Below, piece by piece: positions 13,094-26,054 of a stretch of 64,000 bases of DNA. The notes below the pieces were generated by a model, which was given only the letters and a program-made list of their open reading frames with translations, did not search any database and had not been told where the DNA came from. The stretch is taken from positions 1,115,825 through 1,179,824 of the forward strand of contig LNGK01000010.1 in NCBI GenBank assembly GCA_001510575.1. Direction: 5' to 3'. This DNA comes from Knoxdaviesia capensis (lineage: Eukaryota; Ascomycota; Sordariomycetes; Microascales; Gondwanamycetaceae). Position 1 is the first letter of the stretch; the number at the start of each line of letters is the position of its first letter. The translations under genes were made by a program, and so were the position numbers.

Positions 13094-13759
13094 TGGCGCG
13101 TGGGTATTGAAGGATGTAGAAACCACAAGCGCAAGCAAGAATGTTGCAAAGGCACCTAGAGATCCTCTCACTATCTCTAGAGCTACCTTCAAGTCTACCG
13201 GTGATTCATTGAAGGTTCTGGAAAAGTTAGGGAACCAGAGAAGAGGAGGGAGAGTCGTGATAGAACAAGAAGAAAAATAGTTATGATGTGGATACAAAGA
13301 TTTTGATAGTGGTGTAGCCTCAAAAAAAAAAAGTTGTAACCTTCTTTCTAGTCAGAAGCTTTTTTCCCAGCCATTATTTGGAGGGCATGTGGGGTTTCGC
13401 AGTCATAGCCATGGCGGTCTGACAGCAGCTGGCAGAAAGTCTCTGGCAGCTGTCATGGGCAAAGTTTTAAGCATTGTAATTCTAGTGATTCTATTCGACA
13501 AAATCGGGACCAAAGGGGCACCTTTCACGTGACTATGCAGCCTTTTTCCCAGAGTCCATCTGACCAAACCGTAAGATGGCCGAAAATCATACGGAAGCTA
13601 AGTTTGTGGTTTTTTTTCCAGTCTTTTTTTGTTGATGATTTCTCTGCAGCCAGAACGAGGCAATTCTTCTCAGTTCACCCCAACACCGACAACAACCCCC
13701 CTTACACCGCTTCAAAAGCCGTCAATTGCGACCGGAACGCACTGGCGGAATTCCCGATA
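13094..13759. promoter_or_regulatory. Divergent promoter RPC82 / QCR2
   Basis: This 666-bp spacer separates the two divergent start codons. It contains the palindromic E-box-like site TCACGTGAC at 13525-13533, about 230 bp before the QCR2 start and 430 bp before the RPC82 start, a poly-A run near 13322 and T-rich tracts near 13610-13630. CACGTGA is the core bound by Cbf1/bHLH-type factors in fungi; binding here is inference. Confidence 0.55.
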
Positions 13760-15526
13760 ATGTCTGCTTCGAGGCTCGCGCTACGGTCGTCTCAGCTCGC
13801 CGCTTCCGCGCAGCGCCGAGGCTTTGCCTCAGCTGTGTCGGGTGCGTCGTTTGAGTCCGCCGTCACCGATGGATTGAAGTCGGCTTCCAGAGATCTGCCC
13901 GGAAAGACCGCGAAACTTGCCGTTGTCGCGAAGGCCGGAACCCGGTACGCTCCTGCGCCCGGTCTGACCACTGGCCTGGAGCAGTTTGCTTTCAAGGTGA
14001 GACGAAAAAACAGATGATTCGGCCCCAGGATGAGATCATGATACGGAGTGGCCGGCAAGAGAAAGAGGGACTTATGCACCTATTGCTCAACAGCCATGCT
14101 CGGTTCGTGTTTTTATGATGGCCATCTAATCTAATGCTTTCGTCGTCCTAATAGAACACCGCGAAACGCTCCGCCCTGAGAATCGTCCGTGAATCCGAAC
14201 TTCTTGGTGGCCAGATCACCTCGTACCACACTCGCGAAGCCCTCGTCCTCCAGGCCAGCTTCCTCACCGAGGACCTCCCGTACTTCGCTGAGCTGCTGGC
14301 CGAGGTTGTTGCCGAGACCAAGTATACTAGTATGTCGATGGTTCCGGATGCCAATTGATGCATCTCCGTCATCCACATTGGCTCTTGCTAACATATGCTT
14401 GCCCACCCCGATTCTAGCCCACGAGTTCCACGAGGAGGTCAGCCCCGTCATCTTCGCTGCTCAGGCCAAGGCTGCGCACAACGCCAGCATCGTCGCTCTC
14501 GATGCCGCCCACTCCGCTGCCTTCCACACCGGCCTCGGTGCCGCGCTGACGCCGTCGACCGTGTCCACGAAGGGCTACCTCAACGAGGGAGCCATTGCCA
14601 GCTTCGCCGAGTCGGCCTACAGCAAGGACAACATTGCCCTTGTCGCTGATGGCGTCTCGAGCGCCACTCTCTCCAAGTGGGCCAACACCTTCTTCAAGTC
14701 CGTCCCGTCGGGCAAGTCGGTCGCGTCCACCGCCACCACCTATTTCGGCGGCGAGCAGCGTGTCGCCCACTCCCACGGCAACTCGCTGGTCATCGCCTTC
14801 TCGGCTCCGTCTGCCCCCGAGGCCGATGTCCTCGCTGCTCTGCTCGGCGGCGAGTCCGGCATCAAGTGGTCGACCGGCTTCTCGGTGCTGTCCAAGATTG
14901 CCGCTGCCAACCCCGGCGTGTCGATCTCGGCCGCAAACCTGAAGTACTCCGATGCTGGTCTCCTGACCATCCAGCTCTCTGGCGCGTCGTCTGGCATCAA
15001 GAAGGCCGCCGGCGAGGTCGTCGCTGCGATCAAGAAGATTGCCGAGGGCGGTGCTAGCAAGGACGAGCTGACCAAGGCTGTTGCCAAGGCCAAGTTCGAC
15101 GCCTTCGAGGCTAGCCAGACCACCTCGGGTGCTCTCCTGTCGGCTGGTGAGGGTCTCCTCTTCACCGGCTCTCCTTTCCAGGTTGCTGAGAAGGTCAAGG
15201 CGTTTGAGGGTGTCACTGCTGAGAAGCTCCAGTCTGTAAGTGCTACCACCTCCCGTTTTCTGATTCTTTCGCTTTTCCCATTTCGCTCTCTATTACGCCG
15301 TTTTGCATGATCAAATTCTATTCCGTCTTGTCCTCTCCTTTTACCTCCCAGCCCAGCCCAGCCCAGCCCAGCCCATATCTTCTCTAGTCTCTTCCAAGTA
15401 AATGATACTAACAACTGCTCTCTACAACAGACTGCCAAGGCTCTTCTTGCCAGCAAGGCCAGTGTGGCTGCTGCTGGTGACCTGTTTGCCCTGCCCTATG
15501 CTTCGGAGCTTGGTCTGCAGGTGTAA
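13760..15526 (+). CDS. QCR2: Cytochrome bc1 complex core subunit 2
   Basis: Four exons: 13760-13996, 14155-14329, 14418-15235 and 15431-15526 (441 residues). The N-terminus MSASRLALRSSQLAASAQRR is Arg/Ser/Ala-rich and lacks acidic residues, a typical mitochondrial presequence. The rest is an M16-peptidase-like protein: TRYAPAPGLTTGLEQFAFK, NTAKRSALRIVRESELLGGQ, REALVLQASFLTEDLPYFAE, and a C-terminal half with GSPFQVAEKVKAFEGVTAEK. No HxxEH zinc motif is present, as expected for the structural core protein 2 of complex III (matrix side of the inner membrane). All splice phases agree. Intron 3 (15236-15430) carries a CCCAG tandem repeat. The 3' flank has AAATAAAA at about 15532. Confidence 0.96.
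15347..15375. repeat. CCCAG pentanucleotide tandem repeat in QCR2 intron 3
   Basis: About six copies of CCCAG/GCCCA lie between the 5' splice site and the branch region of the last QCR2 intron. A CCCAG-rich stretch also occurs near 17025. Confidence 0.8.
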
Positions 15527-18500
15527 ATGTTAAATAAAAGAAGATTCCTTTTTTTCTTTTGCAGGTTTCCTTTGAATCTTTGTTTTTGTTTCCCTATTCT
15601 TTTTTTCTAGAGTATAATCCTTGTACTATTTGTATCCAGCTTGGTGGGATTTCAGACACATGATACAGCCGTTTCTTTTTTCCCTCCTCTTTTTGTGAAT
15701 ATATACCAGCATCCAGCTGCCTTCCAACCTCTACCTCTATATAGCTCCATGAAGGATCTCCTCTACTTTTTGATATCTTGCATGTTGGTCCCTATACTAC
15801 ACACTATCTAGGCCTAAGTAAAGACATTGTGTCATGGTGTTTGCCTGGCTCCATCTCTTTCTTTCTTTGTTTAAGTAAGGGATGGGAGGGAAACAGTTCA
15901 GGGGCCTTGTTTTTGTTCCAGGCTCCATTCTATCCAGGCTAGAACATGTCCGATTCATGATGTCGCGTTTACATAGGGTGAAGATGCATCTATCTGACTT
16001 GCATGCCTGGCATTCCTATGAAATGCCATTAATGTGTCATGCCACAGGCAATAGAATCTAATTGTCCCATGCGTCTAGGCCATGTGTTGTGACATAACCA
16101 CTAGTCCAAGCCGAAGAACAGACTATCTCAAGCTTCTCCGGACTCTACTGCCGCCGCTAATGCGTCACACAACTGGAGAAAGTTGGTTTCGGTATCATGT
16201 CACTTAGGTAAACTTCGGAGAATGAACAACGCACACACTCTCGTGTATCCCACTTCGGCTTCCTTCTGCCCAGCTTCCCCGTTCAGCAGGAGAAAAAAAG
16301 AAACAAAGGCTTACACAATGGAAACAAACTTGTGTCCTGAAAATTAAGGTTGAGGGTGAAACCCAGCTAAAAACAGTCCACACACTGTGGTTTTAGCCCT
16401 TTTTCTGCGCCCTGTCCAACAGTGACAAAAATAGACGCAAGGACAGCAATAAGAGGTGAAGAATCTGGCCATTGAAATGCTGGCTTTCCCAGATAGTCGG
16501 AGACGAACTGGGCTGGACGTTATATATACTTAACGGGTCGTCCTCCGTAGCGGTAAGACATCAGATACTCTAGCACCTTCCCCCATGATACATTTTTGTG
16601 GGTGATGAAGATTCACAACTTCCTGGAAATAAACCCAGCAGGGCACCTGCAATTTCTTAGCGGCCAGGTATTTCTGGGTGTATTGTGTACCTAGTACGTG
16701 TTTTGAAACGGCTACAAACCCTGGCCGCGGCATAATCGGCGGCTTACGGCAAGTACCGGTACCAGTCTCGTGCGTGGTCTCGTTTGGGGCTTTCGTGTGG
16801 AAAGAACCGCCAGGTGCCAGAAAGAACAGGAAAGAGACAGATAATATACAGTCCAGATGCAGCTCAGTCGCCCTGTTCCTTCCGGTTCTGCGCCCGGAGG
16901 AAAAAAAAAAAAAAAAGAGAGACAAAAAAAGAAGGCACAGGAAAAGACGACAGCTGCGGGATGCGAATATTAACAGCACTAAGGAATGTCCATCCCGTAC
17001 CTTAAGTATCCCACCACTTCGGCCCAGCCCAGCCTAGCCTTTTCCCAATTGAGCCCTGACAAGCAAGTGACAGTAAGAAAGGACGGGAGCACTGAAATCA
17101 GAACGAAGCGGGCGAGGTTGTGGTAGTGAAAACCGAAAACCCAGTCAACCTAAAAAAAATCCTGACCTAATACACCTTCAGTACGTGTACAAGTCGCCCA
17201 AAATTATTGAGGTCGGCGAATTGTAGTGAGTTGTTGTAACGCGGGTTGCAGGGGGTCCAATGATTTTTTTAGGAATTTTTTTTTTTGGCTGCCAATCCGC
17301 CTCATCACAACTTTTTTTTTAACCTCCATCCAATTTTTTCTCCTCCCTCCCTTTCTCATCCTCTTCTTCGTCTCTAAATAGCCCATTGTGTGGCATTCAA
17401 CGACGAATCAATTCCCCCCTCCTTCTCACCTCAGTGGTTAATGGTGAGTTCCTCTCGGTTTCCGCGTTGTCTCTGTTCCTTCCTGAATTTATTCCCCCCT
17501 TCTCCCCTGCTTCCTTCCTTCTTCTTCTTCTTCACCCAAGTGTGTGTGCTCCTTCCTTGCACAAACACAGATTCAGATCACGCTCCCAACACACCTTGAC
17601 TGGTCGTGCCTTCCCCCGTCTCTCTCCTGCCCAACATCATCATTTTTTTTGCTGGCCATCTTGGGGGGGTTGTGCTTAGTTCCTTCCTGCTGTTTCGCCC
17701 GTTGTGTTCTTGCCTCTTTCCTTCTTTGGTGTTTGCCCTCACTCGATGACTCCTTCCCCAGCTTTGGAGCTTCAGATTCCCCTTAAAGCTGTTTGATTCC
17801 GGCCTCCTTTTTGTAGCACAATTCAACGCCGCGTTTTCATCATCTCAACCTGAAGCTTCTTCTTCTCTTCCACTTTTCTCCCTCTTCTCAACTCCCTCCA
17901 TCTCCCTCCTGATCTCCATATCGTTCTTCTCACTCAAATTCCCCCACAGCCACCATTTCCTCATCGATGGTGCTTCTGCTCTTCTGCTGCTTTCTCCTCA
18001 TCCTGTGATGTCGACAGTTCAGCAGATTGTACTGACAATTCCTTTCCAATTCAACGTTCTCTAGATGCCAAATTATTGACGGCCATTCCACCAGTCTCTC
18101 CCTCACATCTCGTTTTCTTTCCCTCGTCGTTTGCTGTGTGCGGTCCGGGCCCAGACATTGCGGCTTCACAACATCTATTCAAAAATATAAAACCCCAAAA
18201 AAATTGGAACGGCTTTGGAGGAATTATCTACAGTCTCGCTCTTTTTCTGCGTACTGTTGCCTCTTTCAATTCTCTCGGCATTTTCTAATCGTCCTTCGGC
18301 TTTTCTTGCGACCATCTCTCCTTTTTCTTTCTGTCTCTGCTGGCCAGGAATCGGGCCATAATTCGTTTTTTTCCTCGACTTCCTTCCGTTTGTGACCTTA
18401 CGAGCTCCACGATCAAATTGCCTGTCCCAGGTGGTTTTTCCGTCGACATATTCGACGGGCTTTCGTACGACAAATCCCCGTTGCAGGAGCTTGACGCTCT

Positions 18501-18637
18501 TCAGCACGCGGTTCTCTTCTCTCAGTCTCTAGATCCTCTAGATCTTTGTTCCCCCTCTATTCACCGCCGTTGACACCCCGTTTGTCGACTAGTTTCTTCT
18601 GCTTCCATTATCATTTCCTCTGTCCCTGCCCGTCAAA
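15527..18637. other. Intergenic QCR2-PBP1 with a probable spliced PBP1 leader
   Basis: No gene is convincing in 3.1 kb. From about 17,380 the plus strand is strongly pyrimidine-rich, typical of a fungal leader. The donor-like GTGAGT after ATG at 17441 suggests a 5'-UTR intron. The palindrome GTACCGGTAC is at 16753-16762. An open but ATG-less stretch at about 18380-18570 has no recognisable similarity. Confidence 0.5.
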
Positions 18638-21600
18638 ATGGCTCCTCCTAAGAAGGATTCTGGCGGTCAGACCTTTTCTGCCCGGTCGCAAAATGGTTCG
18701 TCCCTTATCTGTTCTGTTACATTCTATTTTTCTCTTCTTTTTGGCTCTAGGTAAACCGGTTTCCCGTTCCTCTTGTGCTAACAGGTCGTTTTATCTTGCC
18801 TTCAGGAAACCGCGGCGGCTTCCGAACTGATACGGCCATCTCGAACAATCGTTCCGGCTCAGAGAGAGTCCTGAAGCCATGGATCCCCGACGCACCTTCC
18901 ACTGCCATTGATAGCAGTCTGGAACGGTCGGCTGGCTCCGGTGACTGGGACCAGTTTGCCGAGAACGAGAAGCGTTTCGGTATCAAGACCGACTACAATG
19001 AGAACATCTACACCACTGCAATCGACCGGAGCCACCCCCTCTACAAGGAACGATTGGCTGCTGCTGAGAGAATAGCTAGAGATATTGATCGCAGCGCCCC
19101 TGCTACTGCGCACGTGGCCGAAGAGCGTACTATGGACTTTGCTGGTGGTGATGACGCCCACGGAGATGAAGAAGAGAAGTATGTTGAATTTTCCCCTTAT
19201 CTATCCCCCGGAAATACCACACTTCTCGTGAAACGCGAAACCCGTCCACCCCCCATGCACACACTAACTAACGTGCTTTGCTTTTGATCAATTCAGATAC
19301 AGCGGTGTCCGCCGCCAAGACTTCCCTCCCCTTGGGCCCCGGGAAAACAAATACACTCCTCCTGCCAAACGTGCTCCGTCTGGCCACTCGACCGTCGCCG
19401 GTGCCCCGGTCGACCCCGCCATCATATCCTCTCAGCTCCGAGCTCCCACCAAGCGGAACCAGTCAACCCCCAAGGGTGAAGGCCGCGCCACTCCTCCGAC
19501 TGCCCCTGCGAAATCGCCCGCTCCTTCTCGCCCTGAAGTTACGAAGCCCGCCGAGCCTAAGACAGATCCTGCTGCTAGCGCCAAAGCTGCTGCGACTACT
19601 CCTCCTTCTTCTGCCAAGCCTCCCGCCGATGCTGTCTCGGCTAAGCCTGTTGTTGCGCAGGAGAAGCTGTCAACTTCCTCTCGACAGGCTGCTGTCTCTG
19701 GCCGTACAATCCCTCCTCAGACCAAGGCTGCCGCCCCGAGCGCCACCCAGACTGTCGAGGCCGATGTCCTCAAGGAGTTCAAGACCTTTGCCAACCAGGA
19801 ACGGACCAACCGCATGAACAAAGTCAAGGCTGATCGCGAGGAGACCCTGTCAGGCCTCCGCAAGTTTTCCACCACATTCAAGCTTGCCACAACTGTGCCC
19901 GAAGACCTGATCAGCATCATCGCCAAGGACCCCGCCAAACAGAAGCAGATTCAAGAGAGATCCCTTCTCGAGGCTAGTGAGAAGGCCAAGCAGCGCGCGG
20001 ACAAAGTCACCAAGGAGAAAGAAACCGCCAGCAAGGCTACCCCGGCATCCTCCACCCCTTCGTCGTCAGTGGCGCCCCCAACTCCTGTCACGGCCACTGC
20101 TCCAGCATCGACAACCGTTCCGGCCACCAAGCCCGCCCCAGTGCCGACCAAGCCCAGTGCTGAGCCGACCCCGGTCCTCAACAACCACCCTCCCATGGAT
20201 AACCGAACAGGCCCTGCCCGTCATCAAGGCCAGCAAGCGCCCCCGGCTCACATGCAGAACCGTCATGGTGGTCGCCAGCAATATGGAGGCGGCTCTCAGT
20301 ATCACCCAACTGACTTCCGAAACGATCGATCCAACCAGGGACATATGCCTCACTCTAGAACCACGGGAAATCTGTCCAACCGTCTCCGCAATCCCGGACC
20401 CCAGAAGATGGCCCAGCAGCCTCTCCATCCCCAGATGCCAGTGGTCGATATGCGGATGGTTCCCCCTCCCGGTCCCAGCATGGATCCCGCAGCTTACAGC
20501 AATCGTCGGGCTAGTGCCGTGCCTCAACCTCAGGTGAATAGACTGAACCCTAATAGCCACGAGTTCCGTCCCAGTGCCTCGGCCCAGCCTTTTGCGCCTG
20601 CTAGCACCACGGCCGCATCTAGCCCGAGATCCGTGGCCCACCCGATCTCCGAGACCCAGCCGACCACGCCTTCTAGCGTGAGCATCCGTGTCGTGCGCCG
20701 GAAAACCAAGGCTGTGGACCCAAAGAAGTGTTGCATTCTCGCTCACATCAAGAGCATCCCGGCTCCGACTACCCCTGCAGGCGTTGCCAAGGCGTGGGAG
20801 GACAACGAGGGTCTCCGTCCTTCCTACGACACGACACCTATCTGGTGGCAGATCAGCGAAGAAACGGACAAATCGGAGGCTGCGGCGCGATCGTCCTATA
20901 AGCAGCTGCTAGAACGTGCTGCAGCTGCTGCCGTTCCTGGCATGACCCCGCATACCGGCCACGCGCAGATGGTGCCCCAGCCGATGCACCCTTATCTGGC
21001 GTCTTCGCAGCACTCGATTCCTCCCCGGCAATCCCCCAATATGCCGGCCATGCACATGCACACCCCTCATCACAACACCATTCCTCATATGGCTGGGTAT
21101 GGCAACGGAGATGATCATCGGATGATGCACTCTCATTCGGCCCAGTCTTTTGCCTCGCCGCGTCTTGGCCAAGTTCAGGTCACCTACCCTGCGATGAACT
21201 CGCCCGCCCAGGTCGCCTACACGCAGCCAATGATGCAGCCTTTTGTCGCGCCCAACACTCCGCAGATCGGGCAGTATCGTAGCTTCTCCAACACCCATCA
21301 GCAACACATGCCTGCGCAGCAGGGTCACATGGGCGCACCGATGATGATGCAGACCCAGTACGTGGCTGGTCCCCAGGGAATGGTGGCAGCTCCTCATATG
21401 CAGATGTTCCCCGCTGGGCAGTCTCATTTCATCACACAGGGTGGCCCTCCTCAAGGAATGCCGCAGTCTAATGGATATCCGAGCCCCGGACGGCCTGCAG
21501 CAGTGCCCATGATGGTTCATCAGAACGGCCAGCCTGGCCAGGTCGGTTATGGGATGAGCCCCAACCTGCAGTATAACCAGCCTGTTTTTGTTTCTCAGCA

Positions 21601-21979
21601 AGGCGGTGGTCAGAGTCAGTAGATCCTTTTTTTATTCTCGCCATCCCTTCTCCTCTCTCCCCCCTTGACGTATTTATTTCAAGAAAAAAAAAACGCTAAT
21701 CCTATACCCACTGCAACAGTGTCGAATGTTCGAGGAGGCTATGGGCCGCAACAATATGGCTCCAGCCCTCAGCAGAGCCATAATCATTATGGGCCGCAAC
21801 ACCGCAACTCGAACTCTGGCTACGGCAACAAGAACTATGGTGGCCATGGTCAGCACCATTCGGGAGGGCACCAGAATGCACAGATGGCCGCACCACTTAG
21901 CCAGTCGCAAAGCCAGTCGTCCAGCCAGAACAACAGCCATATCAGAACTCCAGACACATCCAGCGAAGAGGCAAAATGA
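18638..21979 (+). CDS. PBP1: PBP1/ataxin-2 homologue with LsmAD domain, apparently lacking the LSm domain
   Basis: Model: 18638-18695, 18806-19178, 19297-21605 and 21720-21979 (999 residues). It starts MAPPKKDSGG in a good context (TCAAAATGGC) and joins in phase to GNRGGFRTDTAIS. The LsmAD region follows (WDQFAENEKRFGIKTDYNEN, IYTTAIDRSHPLYKER, AAERIARDI; about residues 20-130). After it come long Pro/Ala/Ser-rich low complexity, a conserved block near LKEFKTFANQERTNRMNKVK, and Met/His/Gln/Pro-rich sequence. This order is that of Pbp1/ataxin-2, a cytoplasmic stress-granule and poly(A)-binding-protein partner. The N-terminal LSm domain that normally precedes LsmAD was not found between 17,386 and 18,806. 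The last intron is weak (donor GTGGTC); if it is retained the protein ends at 21622. The terminal exon (RGGYGPQQYGSS.., ending SSEEAK) suits the family. Confidence 0.86.
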
Positions 21980-24900
21980 ATGGCCTGATGTGATGGAGCA
22001 TGGGCCGAGCTGTGATATATTATCACGCACACACAGAAACATCTTCAACTCCTACATGCATGGTCCACAACAAGCACGCAGCGACGCATTCTGCATTTCT
22101 GATGGCAGTTTGGGACATGCCATCATCGAAGCGGGACGCGTCAAAGTTATATTCATGATGTAGAATCATGTATACGCTGTGTCTGAACATCGTTTTCTTT
22201 TTTCTTTTTGCTCTTCGGTCGTTTTTTGCAAACTCTTGTCTCGACAAGAGCGAAGGGCAGAGACTTGCCGCCGGAATATGTGGCCTTTCAGTATATTCTA
22301 CCAGAGACATTCGTTTCGCTCAGCAAACTTCGGGTCAAGGCAACCAACTCTCCAGTTTGCCGGGCAAATCCCCAGGATGCCAGAAATGGTAAATATGCCG
22401 GTGGCCAATCTTCCTTGTGTTCAAGCGATGCTTTGGGCCTATCATCCCCAGGGACCACGTTTCGTTCAGATGGCGATAGCTTACCGGCAGAGCATTCATA
22501 CATCATTTTATCTGTGTCTGTCGATTTCTGAATCTTTCTACGGTCCTGAAGTCAAGTCAAGCGAGGACGCTACGGTTGTGGTGGAAATGATGCAGAGGTC
22601 AAAACGTGAGTCGTACTTGAGTCCCAGAGTCCCACCGACCGTACTTTTTTCTCACACAGAATCGTTTTTATCTTCCATGGTGGCTGTGTTAGTAGTTGAA
22701 TACCTACCTATTACCTTTTTTTTTTTCTTTTTTTTTTTGTTATTACTGAGCGTTTCCTGGCGTTCGCGGCCTCTGCCCTCCGACAGGATGGCATCGAGGT
22801 TACTCTGGAACTCAAGCGAAATCGTCCCCCGCAGGTGCTGTTTTACCTGGTCATTGTTTTTTGTTTGGGCAGCCGACGACGCAGGCAGCGATGCCAACTC
22901 TTATCTTTTTTTCTTTCTTTTTTTTTCTCTCGTCATGTCCACACTCTCTCCTCCTCGAGGGTGTACGGGTGGGCACCGAATGCAACACAGAACATGATGA
23001 TGAGAGAGCGTTGCAAAGTCGGTCGGCGATGTGCAGCGACAGCGATGGTGGGCGACAGAAGCGAGTTCCAGAAGCGGGGGACTGGTGGACCGGTGGCGAT
23101 CGGGGTGATATGAGGATGTGACAGTGTCACAGGAGAATGGGGACATGGGAGTGTGCGAAGTTGCGAAGTCGGTGTCTTTGACGGGAATGGTGGAGGGGGG
23201 GAGGTGAGCAGTGGTGAGGAGGAAGCTGAAGCCGAGGTTTTGGGGGATGTTAAAAAAAAGTCTGGGATGGGAGATGTTGGCGAACAAGGACTTGCTTGGT
23301 CTTCCGGTCCTGGGGCTGTCGTGTGGTAGCCTCCCGCAGATAGCTAGCTCCATTAGATAGATAGTTCCCGAATCAAGATACCACTCTCTCTTTCATTCTG
23401 TTTCATTTTTTCTTGATATAGCTTATTTGATTTTACTGGATTCTATCCAGCTTATCCAGCAACACGGACACCCCGGGTCTAAAGAAGCTCTCAAGACAGG
23501 CCCTCAAGGAAGGTAATAGAGACTACGGCGAACGAGGTGAAGCGAGTCTGGGGGGTCACAGACGACTCGGCGGAACTGAAAGCCCCCAAACCGCCGCCAG
23601 AGTGGACTGATATGATGTGTGTGTTGTATGTGTGTGTCTTTTTGTGGATGGATGTTGTTGATTCAGGAAGTGTGGGGAAGAAGGGGAAGCATGAATGACG
23701 ATAATCCTGAGGTCAGTGTGGGCTCTTGCTTGCTGGGAGAGAGCGATAGAGAGAGTGAGGGAGAGTGACAGCTGGCGTGTGTGACGCGGGGCGATCACCT
23801 GCGTGCAAGAGATGTGGGAGAGTGCAGCGGTGTTGGGCGTGTCGTTTTGCAGGTCGCTGGAGATGGAGGTTCTCGGTGGCCCTCCAGCCGACGACGAGTC
23901 TACGACAGCAGGAGAGAGTGGCCAGGCCACCCCTCCCCTCCTCTATACAGCCAGTTCTCTGCTGACGACCCCCCCCCTTCACAAAACCTTCCCCCGCTTC
24001 CCCGAGGACGCGGACGCGGCCCACACACACATAGCGGGGCGGCGTTCTGGAAAGAAAGGTCCCTCTCCGGACCGATAGGGCGGTGTGTCGGCGGGGGAAA
24101 CAAACATTCACGGACACGCGGGGTTTGGCTGGGGTTTTCTTTTTTTTCCTTTTTTTTTCTTTTTTTCTTTCCTTCCGGTTTTCCCTCTTGCCGACGACGA
24201 CGACGACGACTGCGGGTTCTGGGTTCTACATGTGCGTGTGCGTGTGCGTGTGTGCGTGTGTATGGGCCACGACGTGTGTCTCATATCCCGAGCACAGCAG
24301 TGTCGTCCAGCGACGTATTGGGAAGAGTGCAGATGGGAGGGCTGACTTGGACGGGAGGGCCATGTCCAGTTTCGTCCATCTTACATCTGCCTTCTCTCTC
24401 TCTCTCCATCACACATGGGCCCCTGTCTTCCCTCATCCTCCTTCTTCTTCCTCTTGTCGCTGCGGCCTGCTCTCTATCTACGGGGGGGAGTGGGTGTCTG
24501 GCTACGGCCATCCCGACTCAAACGACCGCCTCCCGCCGCCGCTGCCCCGCCCCGCCAGGCCCTGGAATGTACGGAGGAATGCGCAGCGAGGTCGGGAAGA
24601 AGGTCCAGGCCGGGGGTGTGTGTTTTTTTTTTGTTTTGAGGCTAAGGGTAGAAAAGGAAGAAGAGGAGGAGGGAAAAAAGAAACAGAAGGGTCGGAAAAA
24701 AGGGGGCCGGTGATGGTGGTGTGTGTGTGTGTGTTTGCCTCCTCCGAAAGGGAGAGAGATGCAGCGTGAGACCCGCAGGGTTGGACGGACGGCCAAGAGA
24801 TACAGCCGTGTCTCCCCGAGACAAGGTCTGATTGACAATGCTGTGTGTCCTGTCTTTTCTGGATGCTGTGTATGTCCTGTGCGGTGGCCAGAAGGGCTCC

Positions 24901-25709
24901 TCGGCCGGTCCTGATTCTCCTTCTTCTCTGTTCACTCGGATGTCTATCTTTCTCCTATACACATGTCTTGACTCTTCTGTATGCATGTATCTCCTCCTGC
25001 CCTGGCTACAAACACAACAATCAAGGGTCTCCCTCCTATAGCTCCTCCTCTTATAGGGGCCCGACGCGGACGGTTTTTCTTTTCTTTCTTTTTTGGTGGG
25101 CTTTTTTGGGTTCGTTTCTGGGCGAGGAAGAAAACGGTGGCGTGGATCAACGAGGCTGTGAGAAATGTCCGGACGGAAAAAGACGAGACCCAGGGTCTTC
25201 TCTGTCGCATGAATCTGGCGTCGGCCAGTGCAGGAGGGAGGGAGGGGGAGATCAGCCCAGGGGTCTGACCTCTTTTTTTTCTTTTTTTTTCTTTTTTTTC
25301 TTCTTTGCTTGTGATTGTCTTCATGTCTGGAAAGCATGATAGAGTGCTCACTGCTTACTGACCATAGTGGGGGGGATATCGCACAAGCTAGCCCGTGGTT
25401 ACATGTCTGTCGATATCAAAGAGAGAGAACGACATGTGCCGAGAGGGGAGAGAGTGAGGGAAGATGGAGGGGGAGCACAGAGCCGATGACAGAAGCTGTG
25501 GATGCACAAGCAAATTCCAAGCAGAATTAGTTGAGTCTGTAGACTATGTTTCTCAGGACTCTGTTGTTCTCTCTGCGCATCCAGTCAAGGCCCGAACCCA
25601 TCACCAGATGCAGGCGTTTGGTCCTCTTTTCCAAGAATCTTCAGGGCTCTCCATCCAGGCTAGCCTGCAGGGCGCTTCTTCTTCTTCTTCTCTTCTTCTC
25701 TTCTTGGTA

Positions 25710-25740
<31 letters not shown>

Positions 25741-26029
25741 CTTTTTTTGCCGCACAGCTCATTCCCAAAGTTGCCTAGATCCAGGGGTACCAAGAACGGC
25801 GGGCAAAGGCCAGCCCAACATTCCAGAGCGAGGGTGGGAAACGCCGCGTTTGGTGATTGGATGACTGTAAGCGCAATGCGAAACGCTGCGTTTTTATATG
25901 GGACTCAAGACCACCACCACCCCGGGGAAAAGCCGGACTTCACACTCTTGAAAAATATGACAAGACGCTGGAGTCCATCCAGGCACGGGGAAAAAGAAAA
26001 GTGGAACGTTGCAGGAAGATACCGGACAT

Positions 26030-26054
26030 AGTACTTAAGTACTGTACAGTACAG
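26030..26054. repeat. GTAC-palindrome cluster
   Basis: Overlapping palindromes around AGTACTTAAGTACT and GTACTGTACAGTAC. Similar clusters occur at 47247-47266 and 48167-48211. Confidence 0.6.

Noticed and set aside
16985..17040. CCGTACCTTAAG string resembling part of 5S rRNA
   Set aside because: The similarity covers about ten bases only; the rest of the 5S sequence is missing.
22179..24769. Open frames of 228-310 codons in the gene-poor region
   Set aside because: Translations are Phe/Ser/Arg runs from poly-T and CT tracts, with no start context, introns or domains.
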